Shown: one piece after another, positions 16,929-26,614 of the stretch
Layout: every line of letters begins with the position of its first letter
How positions within the stretch are numbered: the first letter of the stretch is position 1
DNA from: Vicingaceae bacterium
Lineage (GTDB): Bacteria; Bacteroidota; Bacteroidia; Flavobacteriales_E; Vicingaceae
DNA: 32,465 nucleotides
NCBI GenBank assembly: GCA_029210015.1
Contig: JARGOE010000014.1
Location: forward strand, 8,932 to 41,396
Reading direction: 5' to 3'
Notes under the pieces: generated by a model
Told to the model about the DNA's origin: nothing
Database searches by the model: none
Seen by the model: only the letters and a program-made list of their open reading frames with translations
Program-made: the position numbers and the translations under genes

Positions 16929-19883
16929 ATGCGAAAAATAATAGGGTTTTTTATGGTATTACTCTTATGGAGTAATGTCTTTTCACAGCAATATAATTTT
17001 GTAAACTACTCTATTGAAGAGGGTTTAGCTCAATCTCAAGTTAGAGCAATTTCTCAAGATATCACAGGTTATTTATGGATAGGTACTTTAGGAGGTCTAT
17101 CTAAATTTGATGGGATTAATTTTGAAAGTTTTTCTACTAATGATGGATTAATGGATAACCAGATTAATGCCATTTATACAGATGATAAAGGGAAAGTTTG
17201 GTTAGGAACGAATGGAGGCTTTTCTGTTTATGATGGGAATGCTTTTAAAAATTATTTCTTTAAAGATGAGTTATCTGAAAATTCTGTATTATCAATTACT
17301 AAAGATAGGTTTGGAAATATGTGGTTTGCTACTGATGGTGGTGGAATGGTTTATTTTAATTCTGAAAAGTTAAACTATTTAACCTTACCGAATGGAGTTG
17401 ATAATAACTATATTAGGCATGTAACTATTGATGATGACGGACTGTTGTGGTTAGCTACAAGGAATGGTGTTAGCTCTATTGATGCCGAGTTTAATATTAA
17501 AAGTAAAATTGACAGTATTAATGCTACACAAATATTAATTGATGGAGAAGTTGTTTGGTGCTCAACGTTTGGAGATGGGATGTTAAAATTGGAAAATGAT
17601 TCATGCGTAAAATTAAAAACTGAAAATGGATTGATAAGTGATCATATTAGAGCATTTACTAAGCGTAAAGATGGTTCTTATTGGTTTGTTTCAAAAAACG
17701 GTATTTCAAAGTATTTGAATGGACAGTTTAAAAACTTTACTACAAAAGATGGTTTAAGAGATAATAACATAAAATGTGCTACTGAAGATAGTGAAGGAAA
17801 TTTGTTTTTAGGTGCAGATGGAGGTGGGTTGATTAAGTTTACAAATGAAGATTTTGTAAGTTATACAAAAGAAGATGGTATAGGCAGTAATGTAGTAATG
17901 TCCATTTTGCAGGATCATCATACCAATATTTGGTTAGCTACTTATGGAGATGGAGTAGGTGTATTTACTAGTCATGGCTATGTACCTTTTACTACTGATG
18001 ATGGATTAGGGAATAATACTGCTTGGTGTAGCATTGAGTCAAAAGACCAACGTTATTGGGTAGGAACATCAAACGGTATTTCAGTTTTTAATGGTAATAA
18101 ATTCAAAACTTATAACACTAAAAATGGACTGAATGCTAAAAAAGTTTATGCCTTACAAGAAGATAATCACGGAAATATTTGGATAGGAACAAAAGAAGGA
18201 GTGTCTGTTTTAGATATTAAAACAGAACAAATTAAAAACTTAGGTATAGCTCGTAACATTAGAAGCATATTTATCGAGAATGATAACTATATCTGGTTTT
18301 GTTCATCAGATGGATTGTTTAAATATAATGTTCAAACTCAAAATTTCAAGGCTTTTACAGAGAGAGATGGCTTGCCTGATGCAAGTGTTATGAATATACT
18401 AAAAGATAAAAATGGAAAATATTGGGTGGGTACTTCCAGTGGGTTGGCAATATTAAATGATAATATAATTTCAAAAGTTATTGTTCCAGGAAATTACGCG
18501 TCTAATAACATTAATTTTTTAGAATTAGATAGCTATGAAAACTTGTGGATAGGAACAAATTTTGGATTATATAAATTAAATATTAAAAAACAGAAAAATT
18601 TTAAGCCTACAGATTTTATTAGATATTCAAACCTGGATGGTTTAAAGAGTTTGGAATGTAATCAGAATGCATCATTTATTGATAAAGAGAATAATTTATG
18701 GTTTGGTACAAGTTATGGTTTAATGAAGCATCAATTAAAACCGACTAACACTTCATTTTTTTTACCTAAGGTTCAATTAAAAGGAGTAAGATTATTTTTT
18801 GAGAAATATAATTATAAGAAATTTGCTAAAGGACTTATTGAAAACAGTAAACTGCCAAATGAGCTGGTTCTCCCTTATAATAAAAACCACTTAACATTCG
18901 ATTTTGTTGGTATCTTTCATACTAACCCTGATAAAGTAAAATACCGTTTTAAGTTAGATGGGTTTGATGATAATTGGCAGCCTTTAACTACTTCTAATTT
19001 TGTAACCTACTCCAATATTCCTTCAGGAGATTTTACTTTTATGCTTTCATCTACAACAGATTTATACAACTGGAGTCCACCAGTAAAGTTTTCATTTACA
19101 GTTAAGCCACCTTTTTGGTTAACCTGGTGGTTTTTCACTTTATGTATTATCGCTTTTTATGGAATTGGTTTTTTAATTTTATTGAGAATGAAAAAAAGAA
19201 AATTGGCAAAACAAGCTACAAGGTTATTAGAAGATAAAACTAAAATGCTAACTCTTGAGCAACAAGCTTTAAACGCAAGTATGAATAGGCATTTTATTTT
19301 TAATTCATTAAATTCTATACAATATTATATTAATAGGCAGGATAAAATTTCAGCTAACAAATACTTGTCAAGTTTTGCAAAATTAGTGCGTAAAAATCTA
19401 GATAGCTCTTTAGTACCTGAAATTTATTTAGATGATGAAATAGAGCGTATAAATTTATATTTGAAATTAGAACAAATGCGTTTTCAGGATAAATTTAATT
19501 ACAAGGTAAATGTTGACCCTGCTATAGAGCCTCAATCAATTAAAATCCCTTCAATGCTTTTGCAACCATTTATAGAAAATTCTATTTGGCATGGAATACT
19601 TCCTTCTCAAGAAAAGGGGAACATTACTGTAGATGTTAAAAAAGAAGGTGATAAGTTAATTATTAAAATGTTGGATGATGGAATTGGGATTGATGTAAGT
19701 ATGGCACAAAAAGAAGGTAAAAATCAATACCATGATTCTAAAGGAATGGAGTTAACAAAAGGGCGAATAAACTTAATTAGTAAAATTTCTAATAAAGATT
19801 GTGCAATAAAAGGACCTTATCAAGTTTACGATGAAAACAAGAATGTTTCAGGAACTGAAGTTTCTATAATTTTAACTTTATAA
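16929..19883 (+). CDS. Sensor histidine kinase: periplasmic two-component-regulator propeller repeats, Y_Y_Y-like domain, TM segment, LytS-type His_kinase
   Basis: Repeated (L)WIGT.GG(L)S.(F/Y)DG propeller motifs; PDKVKYRFKLDGFDDNWQPL; TM WWFFTLCIIAFYGIGFLILL; MNRHFIFNSLNSIQYYI H-box; PSMLLQPFIENSIWHGI N-box. Confidence 0.95.
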   Translation: MRKIIGFFMVLLLWSNVFSQQYNFVNYSIEEGLAQSQVRAISQDITGYLWIGTLGGLSKFDGINFESFSTNDGLMDNQINAIYTDDKGKVWLGTNGGFSVYDGNAFKNYFFKDELSENSVLSITKDRFGNMWFATDGGGMVYFNSEKLNYLTLPNGVDNNYIRHVTIDDDGLLWLATRNGVSSIDAEFNIKSKIDSINATQILIDGEVVWCSTFGDGMLKLENDSCVKLKTENGLISDHIRAFTKRKDGSYWFVSKNGISKYLNGQFKNFTTKDGLRDNNIKCATEDSEGNLFLGADGGGLIKFTNEDFVSYTKEDGIGSNVVMSILQDHHTNIWLATYGDGVGVFTSHGYVPFTTDDGLGNNTAWCSIESKDQRYWVGTSNGISVFNGNKFKTYNTKNGLNAKKVYALQEDNHGNIWIGTKEGVSVLDIKTEQIKNLGIARNIRSIFIENDNYIWFCSSDGLFKYNVQTQNFKAFTERDGLPDASVMNILKDKNGKYWVGTSSGLAILNDNIISKVIVPGNYASNNINFLELDSYENLWIGTNFGLYKLNIKKQKNFKPTDFIRYSNLDGLKSLECNQNASFIDKENNLWFGTSYGLMKHQLKPTNTSFFLPKVQLKGVRLFFEKYNYKKFAKGLIENSKLPNELVLPYNKNHLTFDFVGIFHTNPDKVKYRFKLDGFDDNWQPLTTSNFVTYSNIPSGDFTFMLSSTTDLYNWSPPVKFSFTVKPPFWLTWWFFTLCIIAFYGIGFLILLRMKKRKLAKQATRLLEDKTKMLTLEQQALNASMNRHFIFNSLNSIQYYINRQDKISANKYLSSFAKLVRKNLDSSLVPEIYLDDEIERINLYLKLEQMRFQDKFNYKVNVDPAIEPQSIKIPSMLLQPFIENSIWHGILPSQEKGNITVDVKKEGDKLIIKMLDDGIGIDVSMAQKEGKNQYHDSKGMELTKGRINLISKISNKDCAIKGPYQVYDENKNVSGTEVSIILTL

Positions 19884-19891
19884 ACAATCCT

Positions 19892-19899
19892 TATTTTTG
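19892..19899 (+). promoter_or_regulatory. Possible -7 element TATTTTTG immediately before the Nif3 gene
   Basis: Perfect TAnnTTTG ending 6 nt before the ATG at 19905; no obvious -33 TTG. Confidence 0.25.
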
Positions 19900-19904
19900 T
19901 TTTT

Positions 19905-20999
19905 ATGATAGTAAAAGAAATAACTAAAATTATTGAGGAGTTTGCTCCTTTATCATATCAAGAGAGCTATGATAATTCAGGGTTAATAGTAGGGAATCAT
20001 AACGATGAAGTTACAGGTGTTTTGATTGCTTTAGATTGTATCGACTCTGTTTTAGAAGAGGCAATAGCTTTAAACTGTAATATGATTATTGCCCATCACC
20101 CTATTGTATTTAGTGGATTAAAGAAATTTAATGGCAAAAACTATATCGAACAAGTTGTTATAAAAGCGATTAAAAATAATATCATTTTATATGCTGCACA
20201 TACAAATTTAGATAATGCTAATAATGGAGTGAGTTTTAAAATGGCTGAAAAAATAGGCTTAAAAAATTGTAAAGTTTTACAGCCCAAAAAGAATTTGCTA
20301 AGCAAAATAATTACTTATAGTCCTATTGCAAATGCAAATGATATTAGAGAAGCAATGTTTAATGCTGGGGCAGGCAATATTGGTAATTATGCCGAGTGTA
20401 GTTATAATTCTGAAGGATTAGGAACATACAAAGGTTTGGCAGGAACAAATCCGCATCTAGGGACTACAGGAGAGTTTCATCAAGAAAAAGAAACAAAAAT
20501 AGAAATAGTTGTACCTAACCATTTAATAGGTAAGGTGGTTAAAAGTATGATAGCTGCTCATCCTTATGAAGAAGTAGCTTATGATATTGTTCAGTTACAA
20601 AATTCACATCAATTAGTAGGTAGCGGAGTTATTGGAGAATTAGAGCAAGAGGAAGAGGAGAAAGACTTTTTAATGAGATTAAAAAATGATTTAAATACAG
20701 ATTGTGTTAGACACACTAATATGCTGAATAAAAAAGTGAAAAAAGTAGCTTTATGCGGTGGTTCGGGTAGTTTTTTATTAAACGATGCTATTCAAAATAG
20801 TGCAGATGTTTTTATCACAGGAGATTTTAAATACCATCAATTTTTTGATGCAGAAGATAAAATTATAATTGCAGATTTAGGGCATTATGAGAGTGAGCAA
20901 TACACAACGGAGTTAATTTATGAAATTCTTAATAAAAAAATTCCTAATTTCGCAATTCGTTTATCGAAAGAAAATACAAACCCAGTAAATTACCTTTAA
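19905..20999 (+). CDS. Nif3-like dinuclear metal centre hexameric protein (long form with central insert)
   Basis: YDNSGLIVGN, MIIAHHPIVFSGLK, YAAHTNLDNA, VALCGGSGSFLL, DVFITGDFKYHQFFDA, LGHYESEQ are Nif3/YbgI/YqfO motifs. Confidence 0.93.
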   Translation: MIVKEITKIIEEFAPLSYQESYDNSGLIVGNHNDEVTGVLIALDCIDSVLEEAIALNCNMIIAHHPIVFSGLKKFNGKNYIEQVVIKAIKNNIILYAAHTNLDNANNGVSFKMAEKIGLKNCKVLQPKKNLLSKIITYSPIANANDIREAMFNAGAGNIGNYAECSYNSEGLGTYKGLAGTNPHLGTTGEFHQEKETKIEIVVPNHLIGKVVKSMIAAHPYEEVAYDIVQLQNSHQLVGSGVIGELEQEEEEKDFLMRLKNDLNTDCVRHTNMLNKKVKKVALCGGSGSFLLNDAIQNSADVFITGDFKYHQFFDAEDKIIIADLGHYESEQYTTELIYEILNKKIPNFAIRLSKENTNPVNYL

Positions 21000-21000
21000 T

Positions 21001-21816
21001 ATGGCTAAAAAAGAAGCAACAATAGAAGACAGGTTAAAAGCATTGTATGATTTACAAGTTATTGATTCTACTATTGATAAAATACGTACTGTAAGAGGAG
21101 AACTTCCTTTAGAGGTTCAAGATTTAGAAGATGAAGTTGAAGGATTAAGTTTAAGATTAGATAAATTAACTTCTGAAATTGAAGACCTTTCTACTGAAAT
21201 TTCTAACAAAAAGAATGGTATCACTGATGCTAATAACCTAATTAAGAAATACGAAGAGCAACAAAATAAAGTTAGAAATAACAGAGAGTTTGATGCTATT
21301 ACTAAAGAAATAGAGTTTCAAAATTTAGAAATTCAATTAGCTGAAAAAAGAATTAAAGAGGGAGAGTTTTTATTAACTTCTAAAAACGAAAAATTAGCTG
21401 AGGCCAAGGAATATTTAGATGGCAGAAAAGTTGATTTAGCTAACAAACAAAAAGAATTAGAAGAAATTACTTCCGAAACTTCTTCTGAAGAAGAAAAGTT
21501 GGTTAAAAAATCAGAAAAAGCTGCAAAGATTATTGATGATAGATTATTAACTGCTTATAACAGAACTAGAGGTAATGCTAGAAATGGTTTAGCTGTTGTA
21601 ACTGTTCAGAGAGATTCTTGTGGAGGATGTTTTAATAAAATACCACCACAAAGACAGATGGATATTAAAAACCATAAAAAAGTATTGGTTTGTGAGCACT
21701 GTGGAAGAATTTTAGTTGATTCTGCTTTTGACCCTAATTATTTAGAGCCAACAGAAGAAGAGAAAAAACCAAAAAGAAGAACTACTAGAAAGAAAAAAGC
21801 TGAAACTGCTAAATAA
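21001..21816 (+). CDS. C4-type zinc ribbon protein with long coiled coil (CT398/DUF164-like)
   Basis: Coiled-coil N-terminal region; C-terminal RDSCGGCFNKIPPQ...VLVCEHCGRILVD zinc ribbon; Lys/Arg-rich tail. Confidence 0.88.
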   Translation: MAKKEATIEDRLKALYDLQVIDSTIDKIRTVRGELPLEVQDLEDEVEGLSLRLDKLTSEIEDLSTEISNKKNGITDANNLIKKYEEQQNKVRNNREFDAITKEIEFQNLEIQLAEKRIKEGEFLLTSKNEKLAEAKEYLDGRKVDLANKQKELEEITSETSSEEEKLVKKSEKAAKIIDDRLLTAYNRTRGNARNGLAVVTVQRDSCGGCFNKIPPQRQMDIKNHKKVLVCEHCGRILVDSAFDPNYLEPTEEEKKPKRRTTRKKKAETAK

Positions 21817-21840
21817 CAGAAGCTTTTATAATATATGAAG

Positions 21841-21871
21841 AGTCCAATAACAATTGTTATTGGGCTTTTTT
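21841..21871. terminator. Intrinsic terminator between convergent genes
   Basis: AGTCCAATAACAATTGTTATTGGGCTTTTTT: 13-bp arms with one G-T pair, followed by a T-run. Confidence 0.75.
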
Positions 21872-23756
21872 ATTTGTTACAATATTTACTAATCAAGGAA
21901 TATCCTTGGGTTAATCCAAGTTCACCAGCTTTACTTAAATCAGTACAAGCTTGTTCGTTGTTTTCTAAAATTAATAAGATTAAAGCTCGGTTTAAATAAG
22001 CCTCAGCAAATGTGGGTGACAGATTTATCGCTTCACTAAAATCATCGATAGCTCCAATGTAGTTTTTATTTTGAAACTTTAAATACGCTCTATTAAAGTA
22101 AGCGTAAGCAAATTGGGGGTTTAACTCAATACATTTATCATAATCTTTAATTACTTGCTCAATAGAATAGATTTCGCTTTCTTCTAGCTTGGATATAGTT
22201 TCGTAAAGCATGTTTGCTTTGCCAAAATAGGCCATATAATTATCTGCATCTAGGTGTAAAGATTTGTTAAAGTCAAGTAAAGCCTTATCATTTATGTCTA
22301 AAGAAGCATTGGTAATTGCTCTTTTTAAATAGAGTTCACCATTTCTAAAGTCATTCTCAATTTTACTGTTGAGCTCAGCTAATTTTTTTTGTTTCCTTTC
22401 ATTAGATATGTCATCATCATTATTATTTAATAAGAAGTAAGCAGTAAATGCTTGGTTCTTTTTGTTCCAGCTATCTATTATTCTTTTATGTTTAGTTGAA
22501 GCCAATAGACTAATGAAGAACGGTTTAACTAAAGCTATCTCATTGTTGTTCATCTCTTCTACATTTTTATTGGTAGAGTTGCCACTAAATGAAGTAACTT
22601 TTGCAATATTCATTTCTTCGTATCGCTTTAAACTATCAGTTATATTAATTTTACTTTCATTAATTATTTCTGCTGTTTGCTGATCTAAAGCAGCACCTTT
22701 ATAATCTCCTATTTGGTATTTTAAATTTGAACGTAATTTGTACCCATCAACAAAATCTGGATACAGTCCTATAGCTTTTTCAACATCATTTATGGCTGCT
22801 TTAATCTTTTTAGTTTGCTGATATATTAATGCACGGTTGTAGTAAGCTAGAATGTTTTTAGGGTTTAATAAAATCACTTTATTATAATCTTCTAAAGCTT
22901 TTTCATATTCTTCATTTTCAGCATAAATTGATGCTCTATTGTAATAGGCAGAAGTAGAACTGGGTGTTAATTCAATTACATTATTTAGTTCAGATAGGGC
23001 TAATTCATTTTTGTCAGTTTTGTTATAAACCATTGCTCTTTGGAAAAAAGCATAACTATTTTTTGAATCTAAATATAAGGCGTGGTTGATATTTGTTAAA
23101 GAAGAGTCATAGCTTTCTAAATAATAATATGCAGTAGCTTTTCTAACGTAAGTGTTAGCCCTTCTTGGGTTGTTTTTAATGATAATATTAAAATCATTTA
23201 TTGCATCACGATATTGCTTTGCCCCTAATTTTGACATGCCTCTAATGATATAAACCAGTTCTTTATTGTTTCCATATTTTAATGCCGTTTCACAATCGGC
23301 AATTGCATTTTCATATTCTTGAATATAGTTGTATGTAATTGATCGGTTGAGGTAAATGTCCGAATTGGTAGAATCTATATTAATAGCTTCTTGAAAATCA
23401 CTAAAAGCTCCTCGATGGTCTAGCAACCTATCTCTTACAGAAGCTCGAATAATAAATAAATCAACAAGTCTTGAATTATATTTTATTGCTTCTGTAAAAT
23501 CTTGTTCTGCTCCAATATGGTCACCTAATTCTAGTTTTGCAATTCCTCTGTAATAATAAGGTTCATAATTATTAATTTGATTTTTTATTACCTCATTAAA
23601 TTTTTCGATTGCACTCTTGTAATTTTTTTCTGAAAGTTCTAATCTCCCAATAAGTAGTTTATTCTCTTTTTTTATTTGAGCAAAATTGGGTGATGCAAAA
23701 ATAAGTAACGCGAAGAGGATTGATATTTTAGATAGATTGGAAAACATACTTAACAA
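21870..23756 (-). CDS. Secreted/periplasmic tetratricopeptide-repeat protein
   Basis: Signal peptide; many TPR units such as AYYNRASIYAENEEYEKALEDYNKVILLNPKN and AYAYFNRAYLKFQNKNYIGAIDDFSEAINLSPTF. Confidence 0.92.
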   Translation of the reverse strand: MLSMFSNLSKISILFALLIFASPNFAQIKKENKLLIGRLELSEKNYKSAIEKFNEVIKNQINNYEPYYYRGIAKLELGDHIGAEQDFTEAIKYNSRLVDLFIIRASVRDRLLDHRGAFSDFQEAINIDSTNSDIYLNRSITYNYIQEYENAIADCETALKYGNNKELVYIIRGMSKLGAKQYRDAINDFNIIIKNNPRRANTYVRKATAYYYLESYDSSLTNINHALYLDSKNSYAFFQRAMVYNKTDKNELALSELNNVIELTPSSTSAYYNRASIYAENEEYEKALEDYNKVILLNPKNILAYYNRALIYQQTKKIKAAINDVEKAIGLYPDFVDGYKLRSNLKYQIGDYKGAALDQQTAEIINESKINITDSLKRYEEMNIAKVTSFSGNSTNKNVEEMNNNEIALVKPFFISLLASTKHKRIIDSWNKKNQAFTAYFLLNNNDDDISNERKQKKLAELNSKIENDFRNGELYLKRAITNASLDINDKALLDFNKSLHLDADNYMAYFGKANMLYETISKLEESEIYSIEQVIKDYDKCIELNPQFAYAYFNRAYLKFQNKNYIGAIDDFSEAINLSPTFAEAYLNRALILLILENNEQACTDLSKAGELGLTQGYSLISKYCNK

Positions 23757-23826
23757 GTAACAAAAAAACAGATTATTTATTTTGCTATCGCAATAGTTGG
23801 TAACTAAAATGTTAAAGATGTATAAT

Positions 23827-26529
23827 CTACTTTAAGTTATAAGTGTAAATCATTTTGTTATGGGCAACTACTAAATTCATTATCTGATCATTATTTATAT
23901 CTGCAATATGAAATGTTGTAGAGCCAGCTAATGGAAATCCATCTTCAAGTGTACCATCATTATTGATTAAATATATTTGATTTTGTATAACTAAACCTGT
24001 TTTGTTTTGTGATAATTTAAAGCTTATAGGTTGTTGGCTAATATTGTTTTCATAGTCCATTTTAAATAGTTCTTTTTTCTGGTTATCTACAACTAACAAT
24101 TTGTTTGCTGAATTTAGAATGTAATCTTTTGCCTTATCGCTATTAAAGTCGAAAAAGCTGAAGGTTGCTTTGCTTGGAGCGTTATCAATTTTTAAAGCTT
24201 CTTTTTTATCATTAAAAAATAATTTTACGATAGTAGAATTGCTATCTGCAGATATTAAATAAGATTTTGCTAATGATGACCCTACTTTTAGGTAAACAGT
24301 ATTTCCAGTTGGTAACATTTTATCTAGCTTTATTCTGTCTTTTCCTGCACGCTCAACAATTTTTATTTGTCCATTTTGTAAAGGAATAACAACATAATCT
24401 TTACCTCCAATAGCAAAATGCCATATATTCCCTTTAGCAGGGCTTTGAGTTGAGCTGTATTCCCATCCTTTAACTTTGTTTCCAGTTATGTCATAATTAT
24501 AAACCATGTTATTACTACATCCAATAAGTATTCTATAGTTTCTATTTTTATCATAATCTATTGGAGTAACATCATTAGTTGCTTCAGCATCTAGTTTTAC
24601 AGGATAGTTTTCTACATTATTGCCATTTCTGTCTAATAAGTAGATTTTAGATTTGGTATTAAATAGTAATTGTAACTTGTTGTTTTTGTACACATCTATT
24701 TGCTGAAATTTGCTCATTACTTTTTCTGCCAATTGTTTGCTCCAAATTACTTTTCCTGTATTGCTGATTAAATAAATTTTATTAGCATCATCTTGAACAA
24801 TAATTTCTTTGCCACTAGTTTTATGATTGGTAACAATTTGAGGTTCATTACTTACATTGGTATCTAACGCTAACTCCCATAAAGATGCCGTTTCTTGCTT
24901 GTAAACGGGGTTGTACTTCAGGTACATATTGTTATAATACAAGTTGTTTTTTTCTGTACTCATTTGGTAAGCTACAGCTTCAAACTTTCTGAAAAGCTCT
25001 AGTTGATCTTCAAAAACAGTAATATCATCCTCTTTGCAGATAGTCTTGTAAAGATTTACAGAACGTGCAATATTATTGTAAATAAATAGATTGCTGTTAG
25101 ATGAAAGATTTTCATTAAACGATTCAAAGTTGTCATTTTTACTTAGGACTTTTTCATTAGTAACATTTGTTATAAATGATTGTAGTGAACCGGAAGAGTT
25201 GCTAAAAACAACATAGTCATCAATAAAAGTATAATAATGATTACTGAAATTTGGAAAAGGCTTACCTAATAAATTCTGAAAAACGTTTTTTAAATTTAAT
25301 TGGGCAATAGACTTTTCATTAAAAATAATAGGTTCTATTGGTTCATCATTAGTTTTAATAGATAATGCTTTTAGGCTTTCTTTAGCTTCATCGACATCTT
25401 TAATTTTAAGAATAACATATTTGTTATTACTAAAATCTTCAGTTTGAGACTCAGTAATAAGCATTGCTATTTCAGAAGAAATATGATTTAATAATTCTAC
25501 TTCTAAATCTATTCCAAAATCACTTGTTTGCTCATCCAAGTATTTTTGAAAATTAAAAAATTGATTTTCTCCCTTCAGTAAAGACATTCTATTGTCAAAA
25601 AAAAGTTCAGAATTGCTTACCCCATAATGATATAAAAATGCTGTATTGTAAGGTAAAATTTCAAGCATGTCAATATCTTGTGGTTTCTGGTTTTTAAGTA
25701 GGGTTACTATGTTTTTATCATTAGCAAAACTAAAACCGTTTAGTGCTAAAGAATTTGGTTTTATGGTAATATCTAATTCAGTCCAAGTAGCGTAATTTTC
25801 ATAATTTTTAAAATAGGCTTTACTAGATTTGTTAAGGTATTGGTTAATGATTTTTGAGAAGTATTGGTTGTTTACAAATAAATTTCCATCAGATGATTGT
25901 CCTGAAGTTCTGATAACTTGCGCAAAAGTGCTATCGGATAATAAGTTGGTTTCATTTTTTAATTGACGAATTACATCTTCAATTAAAACGGTACTAAAAC
26001 TAAATGCTAAAGTGTTTTTATAGTGTGTTAATGCAATTTTTTCATTCTCTAAATAAGGAAAAGTATTAATAGCTACACCATCATAATCCCTTTTATTAGG
26101 ATTAGTTTTTGTTACATTTTTAATTTTTTGAATTATCTCATCTGTTTCAACAGATGGTATTGATAGATAAAAAATAAAGTCATAATTATTCGCACCAGAT
26201 AAATGCAATGAACCTAACACTTCTTTGTTTTTAATAATGGTTTTAAACGGACCATTCAACAAAGAGTCTAAATAATTCATTTTATTATTTAAATCTTTTG
26301 CAGAAGCTGTATGAGTAGTTAGCTCTTCCCAAATAATATTGGTAGAATTAATTTTTTCAAAAAGAGCATGAAAGTTATTTTCTTTAATTATTAAAGCTGC
26401 ATTTAATGGGATAGCTTCAAACGCTGTTTGACTAACAGGTTCTTTAACATTTTTGTAAAAGTTGTAAGCAATAAAACTTACTGCTCCCATTAATAGAATA
26501 AATAAACCTAAAAGTATTTTTTTAGTCAT
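23827..26529 (-). CDS. Membrane-anchored protein, DUF3352-like N-terminal part plus C-terminal beta-propeller-like region
   Basis: N-terminal TM; long region resembling DUF3352-type proteins; C-terminal repeats such as NKIYLISNTGKVIWSKQL, SKIYLLDRNGNNVENYPVKL and DGTLEDGFPLAGSTTFHIADINNDQIMNLVVAHNKMIYTYNL. Confidence 0.65.
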   Translation of the reverse strand: MTKKILLGLFILLMGAVSFIAYNFYKNVKEPVSQTAFEAIPLNAALIIKENNFHALFEKINSTNIIWEELTTHTASAKDLNNKMNYLDSLLNGPFKTIIKNKEVLGSLHLSGANNYDFIFYLSIPSVETDEIIQKIKNVTKTNPNKRDYDGVAINTFPYLENEKIALTHYKNTLAFSFSTVLIEDVIRQLKNETNLLSDSTFAQVIRTSGQSSDGNLFVNNQYFSKIINQYLNKSSKAYFKNYENYATWTELDITIKPNSLALNGFSFANDKNIVTLLKNQKPQDIDMLEILPYNTAFLYHYGVSNSELFFDNRMSLLKGENQFFNFQKYLDEQTSDFGIDLEVELLNHISSEIAMLITESQTEDFSNNKYVILKIKDVDEAKESLKALSIKTNDEPIEPIIFNEKSIAQLNLKNVFQNLLGKPFPNFSNHYYTFIDDYVVFSNSSGSLQSFITNVTNEKVLSKNDNFESFNENLSSNSNLFIYNNIARSVNLYKTICKEDDITVFEDQLELFRKFEAVAYQMSTEKNNLYYNNMYLKYNPVYKQETASLWELALDTNVSNEPQIVTNHKTSGKEIIVQDDANKIYLISNTGKVIWSKQLAEKVMSKFQQIDVYKNNKLQLLFNTKSKIYLLDRNGNNVENYPVKLDAEATNDVTPIDYDKNRNYRILIGCSNNMVYNYDITGNKVKGWEYSSTQSPAKGNIWHFAIGGKDYVVIPLQNGQIKIVERAGKDRIKLDKMLPTGNTVYLKVGSSLAKSYLISADSNSTIVKLFFNDKKEALKIDNAPSKATFSFFDFNSDKAKDYILNSANKLLVVDNQKKELFKMDYENNISQQPISFKLSQNKTGLVIQNQIYLINNDGTLEDGFPLAGSTTFHIADINNDQIMNLVVAHNKMIYTYNLK

Positions 26530-26614
26530 GAAGCCTTGCTTTTTATTCTTGTAAAAATAAGGTGTTGCTAAGTTTGTATAAGCAAGATTTTATTAAAGAA
26601 TTAACAACAAGAAG

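Noticed and set aside
16929-19883. Internal repeats in the kinase gene as a DNA repeat array
   Set aside because: Explained by degenerate beta-propeller protein repeats, not nucleotide-level tandem repeats.
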